A stretch of 64,000 nucleotides of DNA from Arabidopsis thaliana (GCF_000001735.4 NC_003071.7:15537443-15601442); one strand, 5' to 3'. Counted from the stretch's first letter, positions 37,222-50,228 are shown. The notes: generated by a model not told the origin, from the sequence alone. Numbers and translations: made by a program.

Positions 37222-37535
37222 ATGAGTGAAGATTTCTCCAGTAAGATCTCTTTCTTCCATATGTCATACATGTAGACGTTCTTTTGTGGGAAATGGACAC
37301 TCCTGTGGACTATCCTACAGAATCCAATATTATCCTCATCTCTAACAACATCGAAGGTGATATTGACTTCATCCAGTGTCTTGTATCTTCAGCTTCCGCA
37401 GGTTACAATAATCTCTTCGTAGAGACTACTGAGGCTGCTCCCGAGAACCTTGAAACCACAGGATGGCCGACATACATATTACAAGGAGGGAAGCCTATCG
37501 GCCGAATCCGCTATAATCCGCCTCGCGATCTGTAG
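37222..37535 (+). pseudogene. NYN-domain-like fragment
   Basis: The frame from 37276 to 37535 encodes VLLWEMDTPVDYPTES, NIILISNNIEGDIDFIQCLV and ends GGKPIGRIRYNPPRDL. The order (V.WW/L..D.P.., IILIS....D, W...L.GGKP) fits a shortened NYN domain of the plant limkain-b1/MARF1-like family, whose members are putative RNases, but the central part is missing. An ATG at 37222 opens MSEDFS and would need a 35-nt intron (37241-37275) to reach this frame, too short for a plant intron. The acceptor at 37275 could instead join the upstream ORF (donor near 37098). A degenerate gene is more likely than a working RNase. Confidence 0.4.
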
Positions 37536-38893
37536 TTGTTTTCATTGAGCGGAAGAAGAAACATGAGGTAACATAAGAGCAGAGCTGATACTTTGATTCG
37601 GTGCATATGCCTATTTTGCTACTGGTGTCTAGAGCCGTGCTAATTTTGATGTCATAGGCGAAAAATATGCTTTAATATTTTTAAAAAATATTATACATAT
37701 AAAAAAAATCAATGTTTAAAGTTTAATAATAAATTAAGCAAAATTAAAGCAAAACTTAAAAAATAATTTAGAACAAAAATATGCCCTACAAAAAATAGGT
37801 TGATTATAATGTGTAATCTAGTAAATTGTGTTAGTGTCATTATTGTGTTATCAATCAAAACATAATTTTGGTAGTTAAATTTTTTTAATATATATATAAT
37901 GTTAATATCCAAAACGTAATACCTATATATAAAAATAATTAATTAACTTTGATAAATATGATTAACAAAAATGAAGCTGGTAAAGAAGTGAGAAAAGAAG
38001 ACTTTAGTTATTGCCTTAAGTGTGTTTGATATAGATGCATTTTTTACAAGGAAAATAGTTATATTTGAAAGATATATGTACTTAGCTTGTGTATTAAGAA
38101 ACTAAATATTTTAATATGACTCAGATACATTTCCTCTCTCTAAATTATTGTTTTCTGTTTATTTTCATAAAATAGTAGAAGTTTTAAAAATATTAAAATG
38201 ATCACAAATATTTTCGTAATTGTTTATAGATTTTACCTATTTCTTGTATTTTAGGAAAATTTGTAAATTTTAAAATGTTTATAGTTAATTGAATTCTTAA
38301 ATAACTTTTAAAACCCTAATAAGTTTTCGAAAAAAAAAAATTACTTTCCCTACTATACAATAAGAAAATGTATCAAAAATCAAAATTTAATAAAAATGAA
38401 TAAAAGTAAACTTATATAAAGGGATTGAATAATAATAAAGTTCCCCTTAATGGTTAAAGATAATGAATACACGTGGCGTTTCTGGATTTGGTAGAATATG
38501 AACCAGAGAGAAAATAAATAAAGAGATTAAAAAAAAAACGAACGGTGCTGATAAAAGTGAAAACCTAATCTCTCAATCGCAGACGTTGTCATCTCTCTTC
38601 TTTTCTCAAGCGTCCGATCAATCTCTCCTCTTCTCTCGATCTCTCTCCCTCTCTGCCTCCTCTCTTCCTCCAATCAACAAACACCTCTCTGTTTCACTCC
38701 CGCCCTTTTTCGAATTCTTCTGGTAAATCAATCTTCTCTCTCAACTTCTCTGATTCATTGCTTCATTTCAATTTTCCCCTTTTCATATCTTATTAGGATG
38801 TGTTTTGTCTCTGATTTTCTTCGTTTTCTGTTGATGGGTTTTGTCTATTTTGTGTTAATTGTTGTAAAGTTAGGGTTTTTTTTTCTTTCTGAG
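37536..38893. other. Intergenic and NF-YB8 promoter/leader
   Basis: Very AT-rich from 37650 to 38500 with no supported gene. From about 38560 a C/T-rich tract (repeated TCTCTC) looks like the NF-YB8 leader, and a likely donor near 38723 (TTCTG/GTAAATC) suggests a leader intron. An in-frame upstream ATG at 38798 would add 32 hydrophobic residues but probably lies within that intron. Confidence 0.45.
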
Positions 38894-40218
38894 ATGGCGG
38901 AGTCGCAGGCCAAGAGTCCCGGAGGCTGTGGAAGCCATGAGAGTGGTGGAGATCAAAGTCCCAGGTCGTTACATGTTCGTGAGCAAGATAGGTTTCTTCC
39001 GATTGCTAACATAAGCCGTATCATGAAAAGAGGTCTTCCTGCTAATGGGAAAATCGCTAAAGATGCTAAGGAGATTGTGCAGGAATGTGTCTCTGAATTC
39101 ATCAGTTTCGTCACCAGCGAGTATGTCTTTTTTAACCTTTTAACAATGCTATGTTGTGTTTGCTCTTGCTGAATGTTTAGAGGCTTGATAGGAACTTTGA
39201 GTTTTAGTTTCAAGTCTTAAACTTTATAGTGATTTTTGGGTTTTTCTTAACTAGTGAAAGTTGAGGCCTTTTTAGTCCTTACATTGGTTACTCTTTCTTG
39301 TTGTTCATCTTTGTTTGGCTTTGATGTTGCATATTTGATGATGCAATGGTTTTTCTATGACGTTGATGAGCAGAGCGAGTGATAAATGTCAAAGAGAGAA
39401 AAGGAAGACTATTAATGGAGATGATTTGCTTTGGGCAATGGCTACTTTAGGATTTGAAGACTACATGGAACCTCTCAAGGTTTACCTGATGAGATATAGA
39501 GAGGTATGTTCTGAGTACGATGTTTATTAGTTATGCTGTTGTGTGAAGAGAGTTTTTGAATTTCACTAACTTACTCTGTTTCTCCTTTTCCTTTTCTTGC
39601 TCTACTACGTGAACTGGAATATCACAGATGGAGGTCAGTGGTTCTTCTTATTCTATTTCTTGTTCATTCCTAAAACTTGCAACGATCTATGATCTTTATG
39701 GCTTCCGTGAATCATCTCTTTTTGTCAACTTATGTATCAAACTATTTATGCTTTCCTTATCCTTTTCAATGATCAATAGGGTGACACAAAGGGATCAGCA
39801 AAAGGTGGGGATCCAAATGCAAAGAAAGATGGGCAATCAAGCCAAAATGGCCAGGTATATGTCTCAAATCTCATGCCTTTGACCATTTTTTCGTCTTCGC
39901 ATTCATCTGCACGTATTCTCTCTTCCGCTTTAGCTAAGTTAGTCTGACATTCATGGGGTTTGTTTACCATTTGGCAGTTCTCGCAGCTTGCTCACCAAGG
40001 TCCTTATGGGAACTCTCAAGTAACTTTTCCTCTCTTCTCTTCACACTCAAGCAATACGCATCATTCTCTTCTAATTTGTTAAGAATTGAAAACTTGTAAA
40101 GCATCACTTATGTTATAATCTATGAATACCTCAAAATCTGTGAACTAATTTGACATTGGACTCGGTATAATTGTAGGCTCAGCAGCATATGATGGTTCCA
40201 ATGCCGGGAACAGACTAG
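38894..40218 (+). CDS. NF-YB8: NF-YB histone-fold subunit of CCAAT-binding factor
   Basis: Nuclear NF-YB (HAP3) subunit that pairs with NF-YC and then NF-YA to bind CCAAT boxes. Exons: 38894-39120, 39374-39503, 39628-39633, 39780-39854, 39978-40019, 40177-40218, giving 173 codons. The third exon is only 6 nt (ATGGAG), flanked by CACAG and GTCAGT. The histone fold lies at about residues 32-120: [60 protein letters not shown]. The Asp in the QDRFLPIAN stretch is typical of non-LEC1 NF-YB proteins. The Gln/Gly-rich tail lacks a domain. Length and sequence match NF-YB8 (At2g37060). Confidence 0.96.
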
Positions 40219-40972
40219 TATGAGAGGAGTATTCAACTTTGGTTATGTTCCACCAAAAGAGGTTATCTTATCTGTATATTATTTGTGTTGTAAGAGTTTT
40301 GCTATGCAGAACTTGTGACTATAATCATCTCATTGTTTTGTTTTGTTTTTGTTTCCTTGGATTTGTTCTGAATATGTCATCAAGTCAGTCAGTCTATTTA
40401 TATATTTGGTTTGTTGATTATTTCAACACCGGTCTAAAGAATGAATTCTGATTTTAACAAAGATTTCATACAAGAATGAGAACAAATGAATACTTATTTG
40501 GAAAATGTTCACCATCGATAACGTAGTAAGATCCAGAATCTGTTAAACAACCCTTACCTAAAATAGTAAGAACCCTAGATTTTATGTTTATATCGCCTGC
40601 ATTATCTTTAGTCTTTTAGTAGTAACGAAAGCAAAATTAGATGCTTATTGTTGTTTATTTGGTTACAGTTGTTGTAATCGCGGCGTTATCTGTTAAACCA
40701 AATTAGAGATTCTTTTTTAACATATCGTTTCTACAAAAAAAACGGGAATAATCCAACGGTCACAAATTTACAAATCAACGGATCACGTTCATTTCGGGCT
40801 CACTTCTGTCAAAAGACTTAAGACAAAAAAAAAAACTCAAAAATTAACAAAGAAAATTGATTAAATATTAATAAATAAGAAACCGCCGATTTGCTTCGTT
40901 TCAAATTCTTTCATCTTTTATGCGATAAAGCTTGTTTGATTTTTCTTCTTATTGAATCTGTGTGGTTTGTCT
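40219..40972. other. Intergenic between NF-YB8 and the next gene
   Basis: The NF-YB8 3' untranslated region, then AT-rich spacer and the presumed promoter/leader of the gene at 40973. No other feature is supported. Confidence 0.5.
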
Positions 40973-43683
40973 ATGGGAGAAGAGAAGGAGAACTGGAGAA
41001 GCGAGCTCGACGATATCAATGGGCTTAGTCTGATTGATTTCTCCGCCGAGGATGATAACCTCCTCCTCTCTTCCTTTCTCGATCCCACCACCTTTGATTT
41101 CTCAGGTTATTTCAATTTCCATCTCCAATTTCTGGAAATTGTTAGCTGAAGATTTTCCTGGGAAACTTGTGAATTGTGTGATTTGGTTCATGATTGTTCA
41201 TTGTGGGGATTTATAGATTTTTTAAAGCTTGATTAGATTTTTTTATGATGATGATGGATTCAGATACTGATAAGGAAGACAGAGGTCTTTGTTTATTTGG
41301 AGATACACATAATTGTTGTGATGAAGAGACTTTGGGCTCTACTACTTTAGAAGAGAAGGAGCCTCATAAGATCATGAAGACTAACCTACGCAAAAGTCTT
41401 GCTTGGGACAAAGCCTTTTTCACCAATGCAGGCAAGTATTTTTTTAGTGGCTGTGTTCTGTGGATTTGTTATTTAGTAGTAGTTAGTTTTGCTGAGATAA
41501 GTTGGCGCATTTAGGTGTTTTGGAACCGGATGAACTGTCTAGCATGATGGGGAGGAAAAGTTTACCAGCGGTTCAAGAGGATTTGCATAGATCAACAGAG
41601 TCTATGTCTACATTGAAAAGTGACTGCACTGTGGAGACTGGTCAGGAATTTTTTATGTGTGATGCTGCAACACCTGACAAGCGTAAGGACTTGGGATCAA
41701 CAGAGGCAGTACCTAGCCCAAGTAAGCTTTGTTTCCATAAGCGGATTTATAAGGTTCTGTTTATTTGCATCTCTGTCTATTGTTTTGGTGTAGAAAGAGC
41801 TTTAGTTTAGCAGAATGGTTTTTTTTTTTATTGAACATGATATCTTATTTCTAGCAAGTTGTTGTGCTTTTGGTCACTAGTAAGATCTTGTTGATGATGA
41901 AGCTTTTACATTGTATGATTCTCTTTATGGCTCCTCAGCCAGCTCGCATCTAGTGTGATCTATCCTGAGATTCTAAGTGATCCCATCATTTTCGTTGATT
42001 GTATCTAGCTAATGATCTGTATGGTAGTTTATATTTTACTATAGGAAGTACTGTTTGAAACTGTATATGATTGAAACCTATTTAATTTCCGTTATCTATG
42101 AATCTCAAAATGACCATCTTTTTTACTTTTCTCATTTGAAATTTGTAGCTACAAGTACACTAGACGACCCTAGCTCTGAGGAAAAGGTAAGTGCCAAAAC
42201 AACTTTAAGCTATGGATTAATCTTGCACCCCCTCCCTGATTAACCATGTCTTTGTTTTGATTTTTTTCTCAGATGAAACCCAATCCTATTCGTAAAAGGC
42301 CAGGTATTAGATCACAAGGATTAGCGAAGGCGACAAAGCATGTATGTTGATGACTCTCTCTATATGTGCTTGTCTTGTTAAAGCATCTGACATGATAAGA
42401 GTGATAGAAAATGTTGAGCTAAACTAATGAATTTAAAGTGAAAGCAAGCTGATATTAAGCTCTTTTTGGTTGTTTGTTTGTGTTATTCTATAGCCTGTCG
42501 CTTCAGAAGAACACAATACATCCATTTCCAGGCCATCCACTGGACTCAACAGGCCATCCAGTGGACTCAGCAAAACAAAAAGAGCTTCGGTAGATACTAA
42601 CAAAGCCAAACAAGAAACGAATCCTAAATCATCTGGGGGTTAGTCACAACTCTTTTTTAAAGATGTCTTTCAAACTACCTCTTTCTTTACTTCTGCTTCT
42701 TACCGTGATCTTATACAGGTAAAGAGCCTTTGGCTTCCAGAGTTCCAATTTCAAGAAGACCTCGACCCATTGTATCAACACCTGTAGTGCCTTTTAAATC
42801 TGCTTTACGTTCTTCAGTCGCCTCCAAGAATGAATTAACATCTTCTTGCTCTTCCATTGAGAGCTGTCTCAGTGTTTCGTCAACCGCTTCTAACAAGCCT
42901 TCTATACATTCAGTAAAGCAGAAGAAAGATCAGAGTTTAAGAATAGCTTCCCATTCTTTGGCAAATAGACCAAAATCCAGCGCTGGATCTAGAAATATAG
43001 ACCAGCTTAAAGTTCCACCCGTCTCAGCCGGTAGGACATACAAGTTCAATGTATCACGTCTTAGTTCTAGTGTTGACTGGTCATCGGAATCACCGCGAGC
43101 TTTTACTCCTAATAAAATGGCTAAAGGTAACAAGAAAAGTGTCCATGGTGATAACGGTCCTCCAACTGATTATACAACACAGACTTTGAAACCTCTGAAC
43201 AATTCTAAAGATGTATCTGTTGTCCAAGATGACCCAAAGCCTTCTGCTTCCATGATGAAACCAACGGGACTCCGTGTGCCATCGCCAAAAGTTGGCTACT
43301 TTGACGGAGTAAGTTCCCAAATTCATGAAATCCTTTACATATGAACTAGGAAGTAATCAGAGTAACATTTGACAAAGAAATATATCTAATCCTTATCTAT
43401 GTGGAATCTCATTACGTATATGAATATTTGTTGTTAACAGGCGAGGGGCAGCGTTGCACGAACACCCACGGGATCCTGTACTGGTCCGGTAAGTGGCTTG
43501 TCAAAACATGGAGCTTGTAGTCCCGATGAATTTACTCCAAGTAGAACTGCAAAGTCCCAACCCACAATGTCTAAAGCAGCGGTTCGTCCAGTTTCAAGGA
43601 GTTCAAGGCTGATTGTCTCGGCTTCACCAAAGCTTACCAACAAAAGGTATTCAAAAGTCAGTGCAGAGGAACAACTTGGATAA
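40973..43683 (+). CDS. Plant-specific basic Ser/Pro-rich protein of unknown function
   Basis: At2g37070-type protein. Exons: 40973-41105, 41264-41431, 41515-41721, 42149-42186, 42273-42341, 42494-42638, 42719-43308, 43441-43683, in frame throughout, 530 codons. Intron 2 starts GC (GCAAGT), not GT. The N-terminal 150 residues are acidic and contain the conserved-looking block LRKSLAWDKAFFTNAG. The remaining two thirds are basic, Ser/Pro/Lys-rich and probably disordered (SRRPRPIVSTPVVPFKSALR). A short duplication RPSTGLN/RPSSGLS lies near residue 200. No enzyme domain is seen. The composition resembles microtubule-associated or cell-plate proteins, but that is only a suggestion. Other models could differ by skipping the 38-nt or 69-nt exons. 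Confidence 0.85.
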
Positions 43684-44122
43684 TGTAGCTACAGTTATGA
43701 AGCCAAATAACTTGCAACTTGTTATAATATACCATAAGCTTTTAGGTAAAAGACCACATGGACTAAGTGCTTTGTCATGTATAGCTTTGAGATTCACTTG
43801 CAGTCTGGTTTGTAATGGATTTTCTAAAGTAAACAATACCAACTGATAATATATTTTAGTTTCCAATCGTCCCATTAATTTGAAACCTTGTTTTGGCTAT
43901 TGTATTTTTCATAATATGTACTAACTAATATAGTACTGACTACTGAGTAACAATGGAGTTCAGCTTCATAAATGTTGATCAGAGTTTCAGCTAGTCAATA
44001 GAAAGAAAAACAAAAGTAGTTCACGATAGGCAACAAAAACATGTCTACACATTGAAACTTAGGGAAAAAAACAAGCGAATATTACAGACAATGGTTGTTT
44101 GTTTTTCCTGAACTTCAATGGA
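43684..44122. other. Convergent 3' regions
   Basis: Spacer between the convergent ends of the basic-protein gene (+) and RIP2 (-). It probably consists of the two 3' untranslated regions. No other feature is seen. Confidence 0.5.
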
Positions 44123-46615
44123 TCATTTCTGACTTTTCTTCAGTAACACACCAATTTTCTTCAGCATACTTCCATTCTTCTTCTTTGGTGATGACAATTC
44201 ATCATCAGTTTCACCCATATAAGGCGACATGTTGACGTTTCTCCTCCTCAACGGACTCTCTAACGATCCTGTTCTCTCCACGTACTTCCCGTTACTGTTA
44301 TTGTTGTTGTTACCACCAGAGAGCATAGTAGCTGCGGCTTCAGCTGCTTTCCTCCATTGATCACACTGAACCTTGAGTCTCCTCAGCTCAGCTTCTAGTT
44401 CGGTGTTGGTGACTTGTGCCGCCCCTAGCTGTTCTGTCGCATTTTCGGCTCTCTTCCCGCTCTTATCTGCTTCCTCTGTCAGACTCCCGAGCTTTGCTAA
44501 GGCCTCGTCGATAGCCTTGTTCTTCTCACTCTGCATTGTCTCCATTTCGCTCCTGAGACTCTCGTATTGCGACATTACGCTCTGTAGCTCCATCTCCTTG
44601 TCCATTAGATTTGCTCTCAACTCCATCACATCGGATTCTAGCTTCTTGAGTTCACCGGTATCCTCAGGCTCGTTCTGGTTCAAGCTGTTCTCCAAGTTTA
44701 AGTATACTTCTTCTTTTTCTTTGATTTTCGAGTTCAGTATCTCGTTTTCATCGACGAGTATCCTGAGCTTAGCTTCCTTATCCATCAACCGTTCATGCAA
44801 AGAATCTCTTTCAGCTTTGGTTTTCTTCAGTTCTTCCCCCAACTCAGCCTCTCTCTGTGCATATCCGGATTTTACTTCATCGACTTGTTCATAAGCAGTT
44901 CTGATCTGCAACGTGCTCTGGATATACTCTTCATGGTACCTTCTCTCTGTTACTTCCACTGCAGATTTCAACTGGCTAATCTCTTGCCTTGCAACATTTA
45001 TCTCTTCCTTGAGCTCTTCCACTGATGATGAGTCCCCGTTAGCATTTCCTCGGGCTTCATCTTCTTCCTCAAGCTGTCTCACAAGTTGCTCTAGTGACCT
45101 TACCTCAGATTTAGACTGCTCTAGCTCAGTTGTTAGTGAATTACAAGCTTCAGACATCTTCATACCATCTGAACGTAACATCTCAAGCGTCAAGTTGGCT
45201 ATCTCTAATTGCTTTTCAGTTCCCGACACAATTTCATGCGCCTGAGCTTCCCCTTCCTTTGCATCAAACAGCTCACCTCTGAGCTTCTCGACAAGTGACA
45301 ACGTCTCGTTAAGTTCCATCCTTAAGTTCTCAACATTTTCAGATTCAGACAGCTGTGCTTTCAGTTTCTGGACCTCGTTCATGGTAGATGATAGAGCAGC
45401 GGAATCCATGGCATGCTGTCTCTGCATTGCTTCGAGTTCAGACTGCCACGCTTTGTCTCGTTCTTGAGAGAGCTTGCGAAGCTCATCGATCCTGGAATCC
45501 TCAGAGGCGTTAATCTCCATTAACTGCTGCTTTGTTTCCTCTGCTTGATCTTGAGCTTCCTTCTTCAGAGCTTCTGAAGCACTTAGCTGTTCCTTTGCCT
45601 TCTTTAGCTCCTCTTGAAGCTGAGATATCTGAGATGCCAATTCGGGTGTTTTTCCTGTCCGTTTCTTCTGAATCTTGCATAAAAAAGCAACAATGAATAT
45701 TAACAACTCAACTACGCAACAGATGCATCACATATCACTTTCACATATATCAAGTAACAAGCCACAAAAGTAACAATCAGAACAAAACAAGAAGCCTAAC
45801 CCTCTAGGTTTAGGGTTCTTGCAAAGACTCCTGAATCAACAACTTTCAAGGTTTGAACTTCAAACACCCTAACAGCAGTTAGTGTTGAATAGGAAAGAAG
45901 TAGAAGACGAGAAAGCAGCCGAATGAGTACCGTTTTATGCTCTGATTACCATGTAGAATATGATAATTCGATATCTCTCTCAATGGCATTGTATAGTAGT
46001 TACAGTCTTACAGAGGAAGATTCTAGACGTGGACATTTACAATGGTTTCTATAATTGAATCAATCAAATATTCTCGTCATTAAGGAGTATCATTGACAGT
46101 TGGCAGCACTATAATTGAGTTTTGGGCACTCAAAAAGACAACAACACAATCTAGTTCTTGCTAAAAGTGGACAACTGAGACAAGTGTGAGTCAAATCATA
46201 TAAAGGCATTGATTTACAAAGCATTGTGCAAAGCTACAAGTACCTCATTTACAGGGGTTCTTGGAGAACGGCGATCAGCAACTACTTTTGGGCTTTGAGT
46301 TTTCGGTGTCCTGATTTTCGTGTTAGGAGACGAGACAGGGTCGGATTCTGAAGTCTTGAGCTTCCGAGCAGTTTTAGGAGTTGATGCAGGAGATTTCTTC
46401 TGAGGCACCTCCAACGATCCCGGCCTATCATTATCACAATAACGCTTAAGCGTAATTAAACAAACGAAAAGCACTAGAATACATCCCAAGAGCCACTGAA
46501 ACAAATCAAGACTTCAAAAACTACAAAATGACCACATCAAAGACTCTAAAAGACACACAAAAGAGAAAGCTTTGGACAAAAGTGAGGAGAATAACCTAGG
46601 TTTTGGAGTCTGCAT
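44123..46615 (-). CDS. RIP2: ROP-interactive coiled-coil partner
   Basis: Coiled-coil effector of plant ROP/RAC GTPases (also called ICR2), acting at the plasma membrane and cortical microtubules. Exons: 46615-46596, 46424-46244, 45673-44123, giving 583 codons. The first 70 residues are basic and Ser/Pro-rich ([20 protein letters not shown]). From about residue 75 to 500 the sequence is nearly continuous coiled coil, with heptads rich in Leu, Glu and Lys. Near the C-terminus is the family signature [12 protein letters not shown], the block associated with ROP binding, followed by an Asn run (NNNNNSN) and a basic tail ending [14 protein letters not shown] recognise At2g37080. A leader intron of about 834 bp (47503-46670) is indicated by consensus sites. 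Confidence 0.95.
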
Positions 46616-47640
46616 TGCTTGAGATTAGAGTTCTAAAACACTCTCTTTTGGGTCCTTTGAAGATAAACTCTGTGTGTGAGAAAGAAGCAAGAAACACAAA
46701 TCGGTGTTATAAGATTAACATAAGCAAGCATATACAACAAACTCAACAGAAGTACAAAGCTTAAGCAAGTGTACAAAAACAAAACCCTAACAAACTAAAC
46801 TATACAGAGACATTGGCTTCAAAGAGACTCCATTTGAAACCACTACCACTACCACCAAACCAAGGCAACAAGACAAACTTAAAAAGAAACTGTTCACAGT
46901 CAAAGGAAATAGATTTTTTCTCAGTGTGATTCAATCTAATCTCACAGAGGTAAACCAAATTACAAGCAAAGAAAGTACATTTATATTCCACATAATCTTT
47001 TTGTAGTTGTCAAGTCATCAATTTTAGTTTTGTTTTCTCTTCAAAAAATTTGGAATCTTTTGAAGGAGGAGAGGAGATAATAACAATTTCTGTCATTTAG
47101 TTTAACGTGGGTTCTGGTTTTATTAGGTGGATCTTCCCTAAAATAGACAACAGATCTTAAAAGAAACTAACCAAACTAGAAATTTCAATTTAAACCTAAC
47201 CGAGAACATTTTTTCAGAAAAAAAAAAATCAAAATTTGAAGGAAAAAAAAACTTTCTTGAAAACAAATTTTTTTCTTTTCTTTTAGCTGAATCTTCAAGA
47301 AAAACCCAGAAAAGAGTAAACATAAAAACTAAACCAAACCCTCAAAGGTTAAAACTTTCTGCAACATAGTAACTCAAAAACAGAACAAAATTTTAGGTAT
47401 TTCGAACTCATCAACGAAAGAAACAGATAAAGAACCAATTTTTAGGTATTTCAAACAGATAAAGAAGAGAGAGAGAGAAGGGACAGTGTTCTATGTTCTT
47501 CACCTGCAACTGTGGCTGCAGCTTTCCTCTTTTGGTCCGAAATGTTTTAAGAACAGAGAGATCGAAATGTAATGAAGAAAAGATGAGAGATTGAAGAAAG
47601 AGCTAAACTACGGAAGGGTTGAGACCAATTGAGCTATGGA
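46616..47640 (-). promoter_or_regulatory. RIP2 leader with 5' untranslated intron
   Basis: On the minus strand a leader exon ends at 47504 (TTGCAG/GTGAAG) and the next starts at 46669 after CACACACAG, leaving an 834-bp intron in the 5' untranslated region. The first leader exon is purine-rich. Long first introns often raise expression in plants; an effect here is inferred. Confidence 0.55.
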
Positions 47641-50228
47641 TATCATCTTCTTCCTCTCTCTTTGTCCCTTGTGACTAGTGTTGTTCTCTCACTGACTCTG
47701 CTCGTTTCCCAAGTCTTTTTTTTTTCTTTTTTCTTTGTTCCAGTGAACTGTCTATTTGTTTACACATTAATATCCAGAAAGAGAAAAGAGAGTGTGTGTG
47801 AAAAAAAAGGATTGAATTGGGAAATCATGATTTTGCCCCGATACTTTTTGTTTTATGTCAATTTAGTCCATATTTTATTTACTTTTCTCTTTCCGACCAA
47901 AAGGTCAGGTGATGTTCGTCCATGAATTATGCTTTAATACGTTAATGTCTGGTATAAAATATAAACCGTTCCTCATGAAACAGGTTGAGACTGTGTTTTT
48001 GATGGTAAAATTATGAGTTAACTTGGTAAATTAAAACGAAGTAGAATTCAATTTTTTTTTAAAGATGTTATGAAAAGAGTACAGAAACAGATGAGCAATA
48101 TTGTTCAATGGACAAATTAACGCTCTACTAGTCTATTTTCTCTTTTACTTAGTGCAAATACTCTAAAGATTAGGTGTTGCGGATTTGTCACTTGCGAGTT
48201 GGAGGAGTAGAGTTTAATGCCAACACATATGTAGCATAATTAACTATAAACGTGTCCAACCAAAATTTGTTTACTATAAACGTACGTGTTACTACTATCA
48301 GTAACTCCATAACCATAATTGTTTAAAGTTTTAACATATAACTACCATTCAAAGCCTCAAAGAAATGTAACGTCAACCTCTTTCTTCAATTCCATCTCAC
48401 TAAGACTACACAAACAAACAAAAGTCTTAATACATTAACACAGAGAGTTTCTTACGGTTTTGCTCTTGAGACGTGCTAGTATGCATTGACACTCTTAAGA
48501 AGTTAAAGACTAAAGAGTAACAACATTAGAAAAAAATATATTCAATAGACGTCTAAGCGTTGTTACAATTTGCCTAAGAAACAGTTATAGACACTATACC
48601 AAACAATATGTCTAAAATATGTAGGGAAATATTTTTAACATCTTGACCTTCTACAGTATTTCTTTAAATATTTACTTCGAAAGAATACAATTTTTCGTGG
48701 GACTGATAATTGCATCAAGTTGAAGAAAAAAACGAGAGGATCCTTGTAAAATAGAAACAAGAATAAGACATAAAAGACAAAGAGAAGCGTTGCTTGTTGA
48801 GGCGCCAGAGTCACGTGCCATTGTTCGGCCTCATGTTTGCTGCTTGCTACTTAATTGCTAACGGTAATATATGTTTCTTTCGTTTTTCTAATTTATTTTC
48901 TTTTTATTGTTTGAATAAATGAAAACTAAGCATGCATTTCTCTGTATACTTTCTATATTTTAATTCCCATACTCCACTTTTTTTTTGCGTAAAGATGCAC
49001 CTAACCTAATCCCTCAGTACAGTTCTTTCTTATAATTTACTTAAGAGTTTCTTTGAATTACATAGTAATCGCATATAGCACCATATACGATTTATTTATT
49101 TATGTAACCAAGATATTATATAGATACACCTTAATCCATTATCTGTTTTTATTCCTACAAATTTGATCATGTAGTTTTTTCTCTATGAAAAAAGACAGTA
49201 GTTCTTTCTCAATTTACCGGTATTCGAAATCCTAATAATGAAAAAAAAAAATGATGAAAAGGAAAAAGTTATGAAAATTCTATTTATAATAGGAAACTGT
49301 AGTATCACAAGTTGAGTTATTGACACCGAGTTTAGACGGGACTATCTATTTTTCATGCATCACATATGACATTATATAAATGGAGTCTGCGAATTCATTT
49401 TGTACAAATCCAAGTCCACTTTTCAAAAACCATTTTATCTCACGATTGAAAAAGATGAGTCGACCTCCTAATATAATGTCAAACTACTAATTAGTCAAAA
49501 TATACTACCACTTACCTAACAACCACATATAATATAACTACCATTGAAAAACAAACCGTGGACTCCTAAAACCTAAAATATTAGGTTGGAGGAAACAAAC
49601 ACCTAAAAGTTTCGTCGAGTAACGTTTTTGTTCTTTGGTTTTATAAATCATGCATACTCATAGTTTGTGTGGCCATTATTGTTTTTCAGTTTTCGGGGAT
49701 CCTAGGAATTCCCAGTTGCCACCGCAATAGGTTACCGGGAGTTAAATGCAACCTGCATATTTATTATTTAATTCATACTATATGGTCATAGTATGTAATT
49801 TGATTTATGGACATTGATATCCCAAAATTTTGGTCGGTCCATGTCCCTTACACTACATTTAATTAAAGAGTTCCGTTGGTACTATTATTCCATGTACACA
49901 AGCTAATTTGCGCTATTGACCTTGACTGGTTGCATCTTACCATAATGTTTTGAAATTATTCCTATTGATTACCTATGAATATCGTCTAGTACATGCGCGA
50001 CTTGCAAGCATATTATAATCATGTTATGGAAATTAAATGATTAATGTTAAGAACTATAGTATTTATTTAGCATTTTAAATCTACACTCTAGATGACTGAT
50101 TTTAAATCTTTCACTGTGATGTATAAATTCAAAAAAAAAAAAAAGGAAAAGTGTCTCTTTTTTTTTTTTTGTCAAGAAAAGAAGGAAAAGTGTCTAATTT
50201 GAAAGAGATTAGAATGAAATAAAGCAAA
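47641..50228. other. Intergenic AT-rich region
   Basis: About 2.6 kb between the RIP2 promoter and the 3' end of IRX9. No protein gene, RNA gene or clear transposon is seen. A short duplication GGAAAAGTGTCT occurs at 50143 and 50185 on either side of a T-run. Confidence 0.45.

Noticed and set aside
38798-38893. N-terminal extension of NF-YB8 from an upstream in-frame ATG
   Set aside because: The 32 added residues are hydrophobic and probably lie in a leader intron; the family starts at MAESQ.
44373-44894. 173-codon Ser-rich ORF opposite RIP2
   Set aside because: The reverse complement of heptad-rich coiled-coil codons commonly gives Ser/Leu-rich open frames.
47629-47925. 98-codon hydrophobic ORF upstream of RIP2
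   Set aside because: It comes from T-rich DNA in a promoter region, with no homology I recognise and no splice partner.
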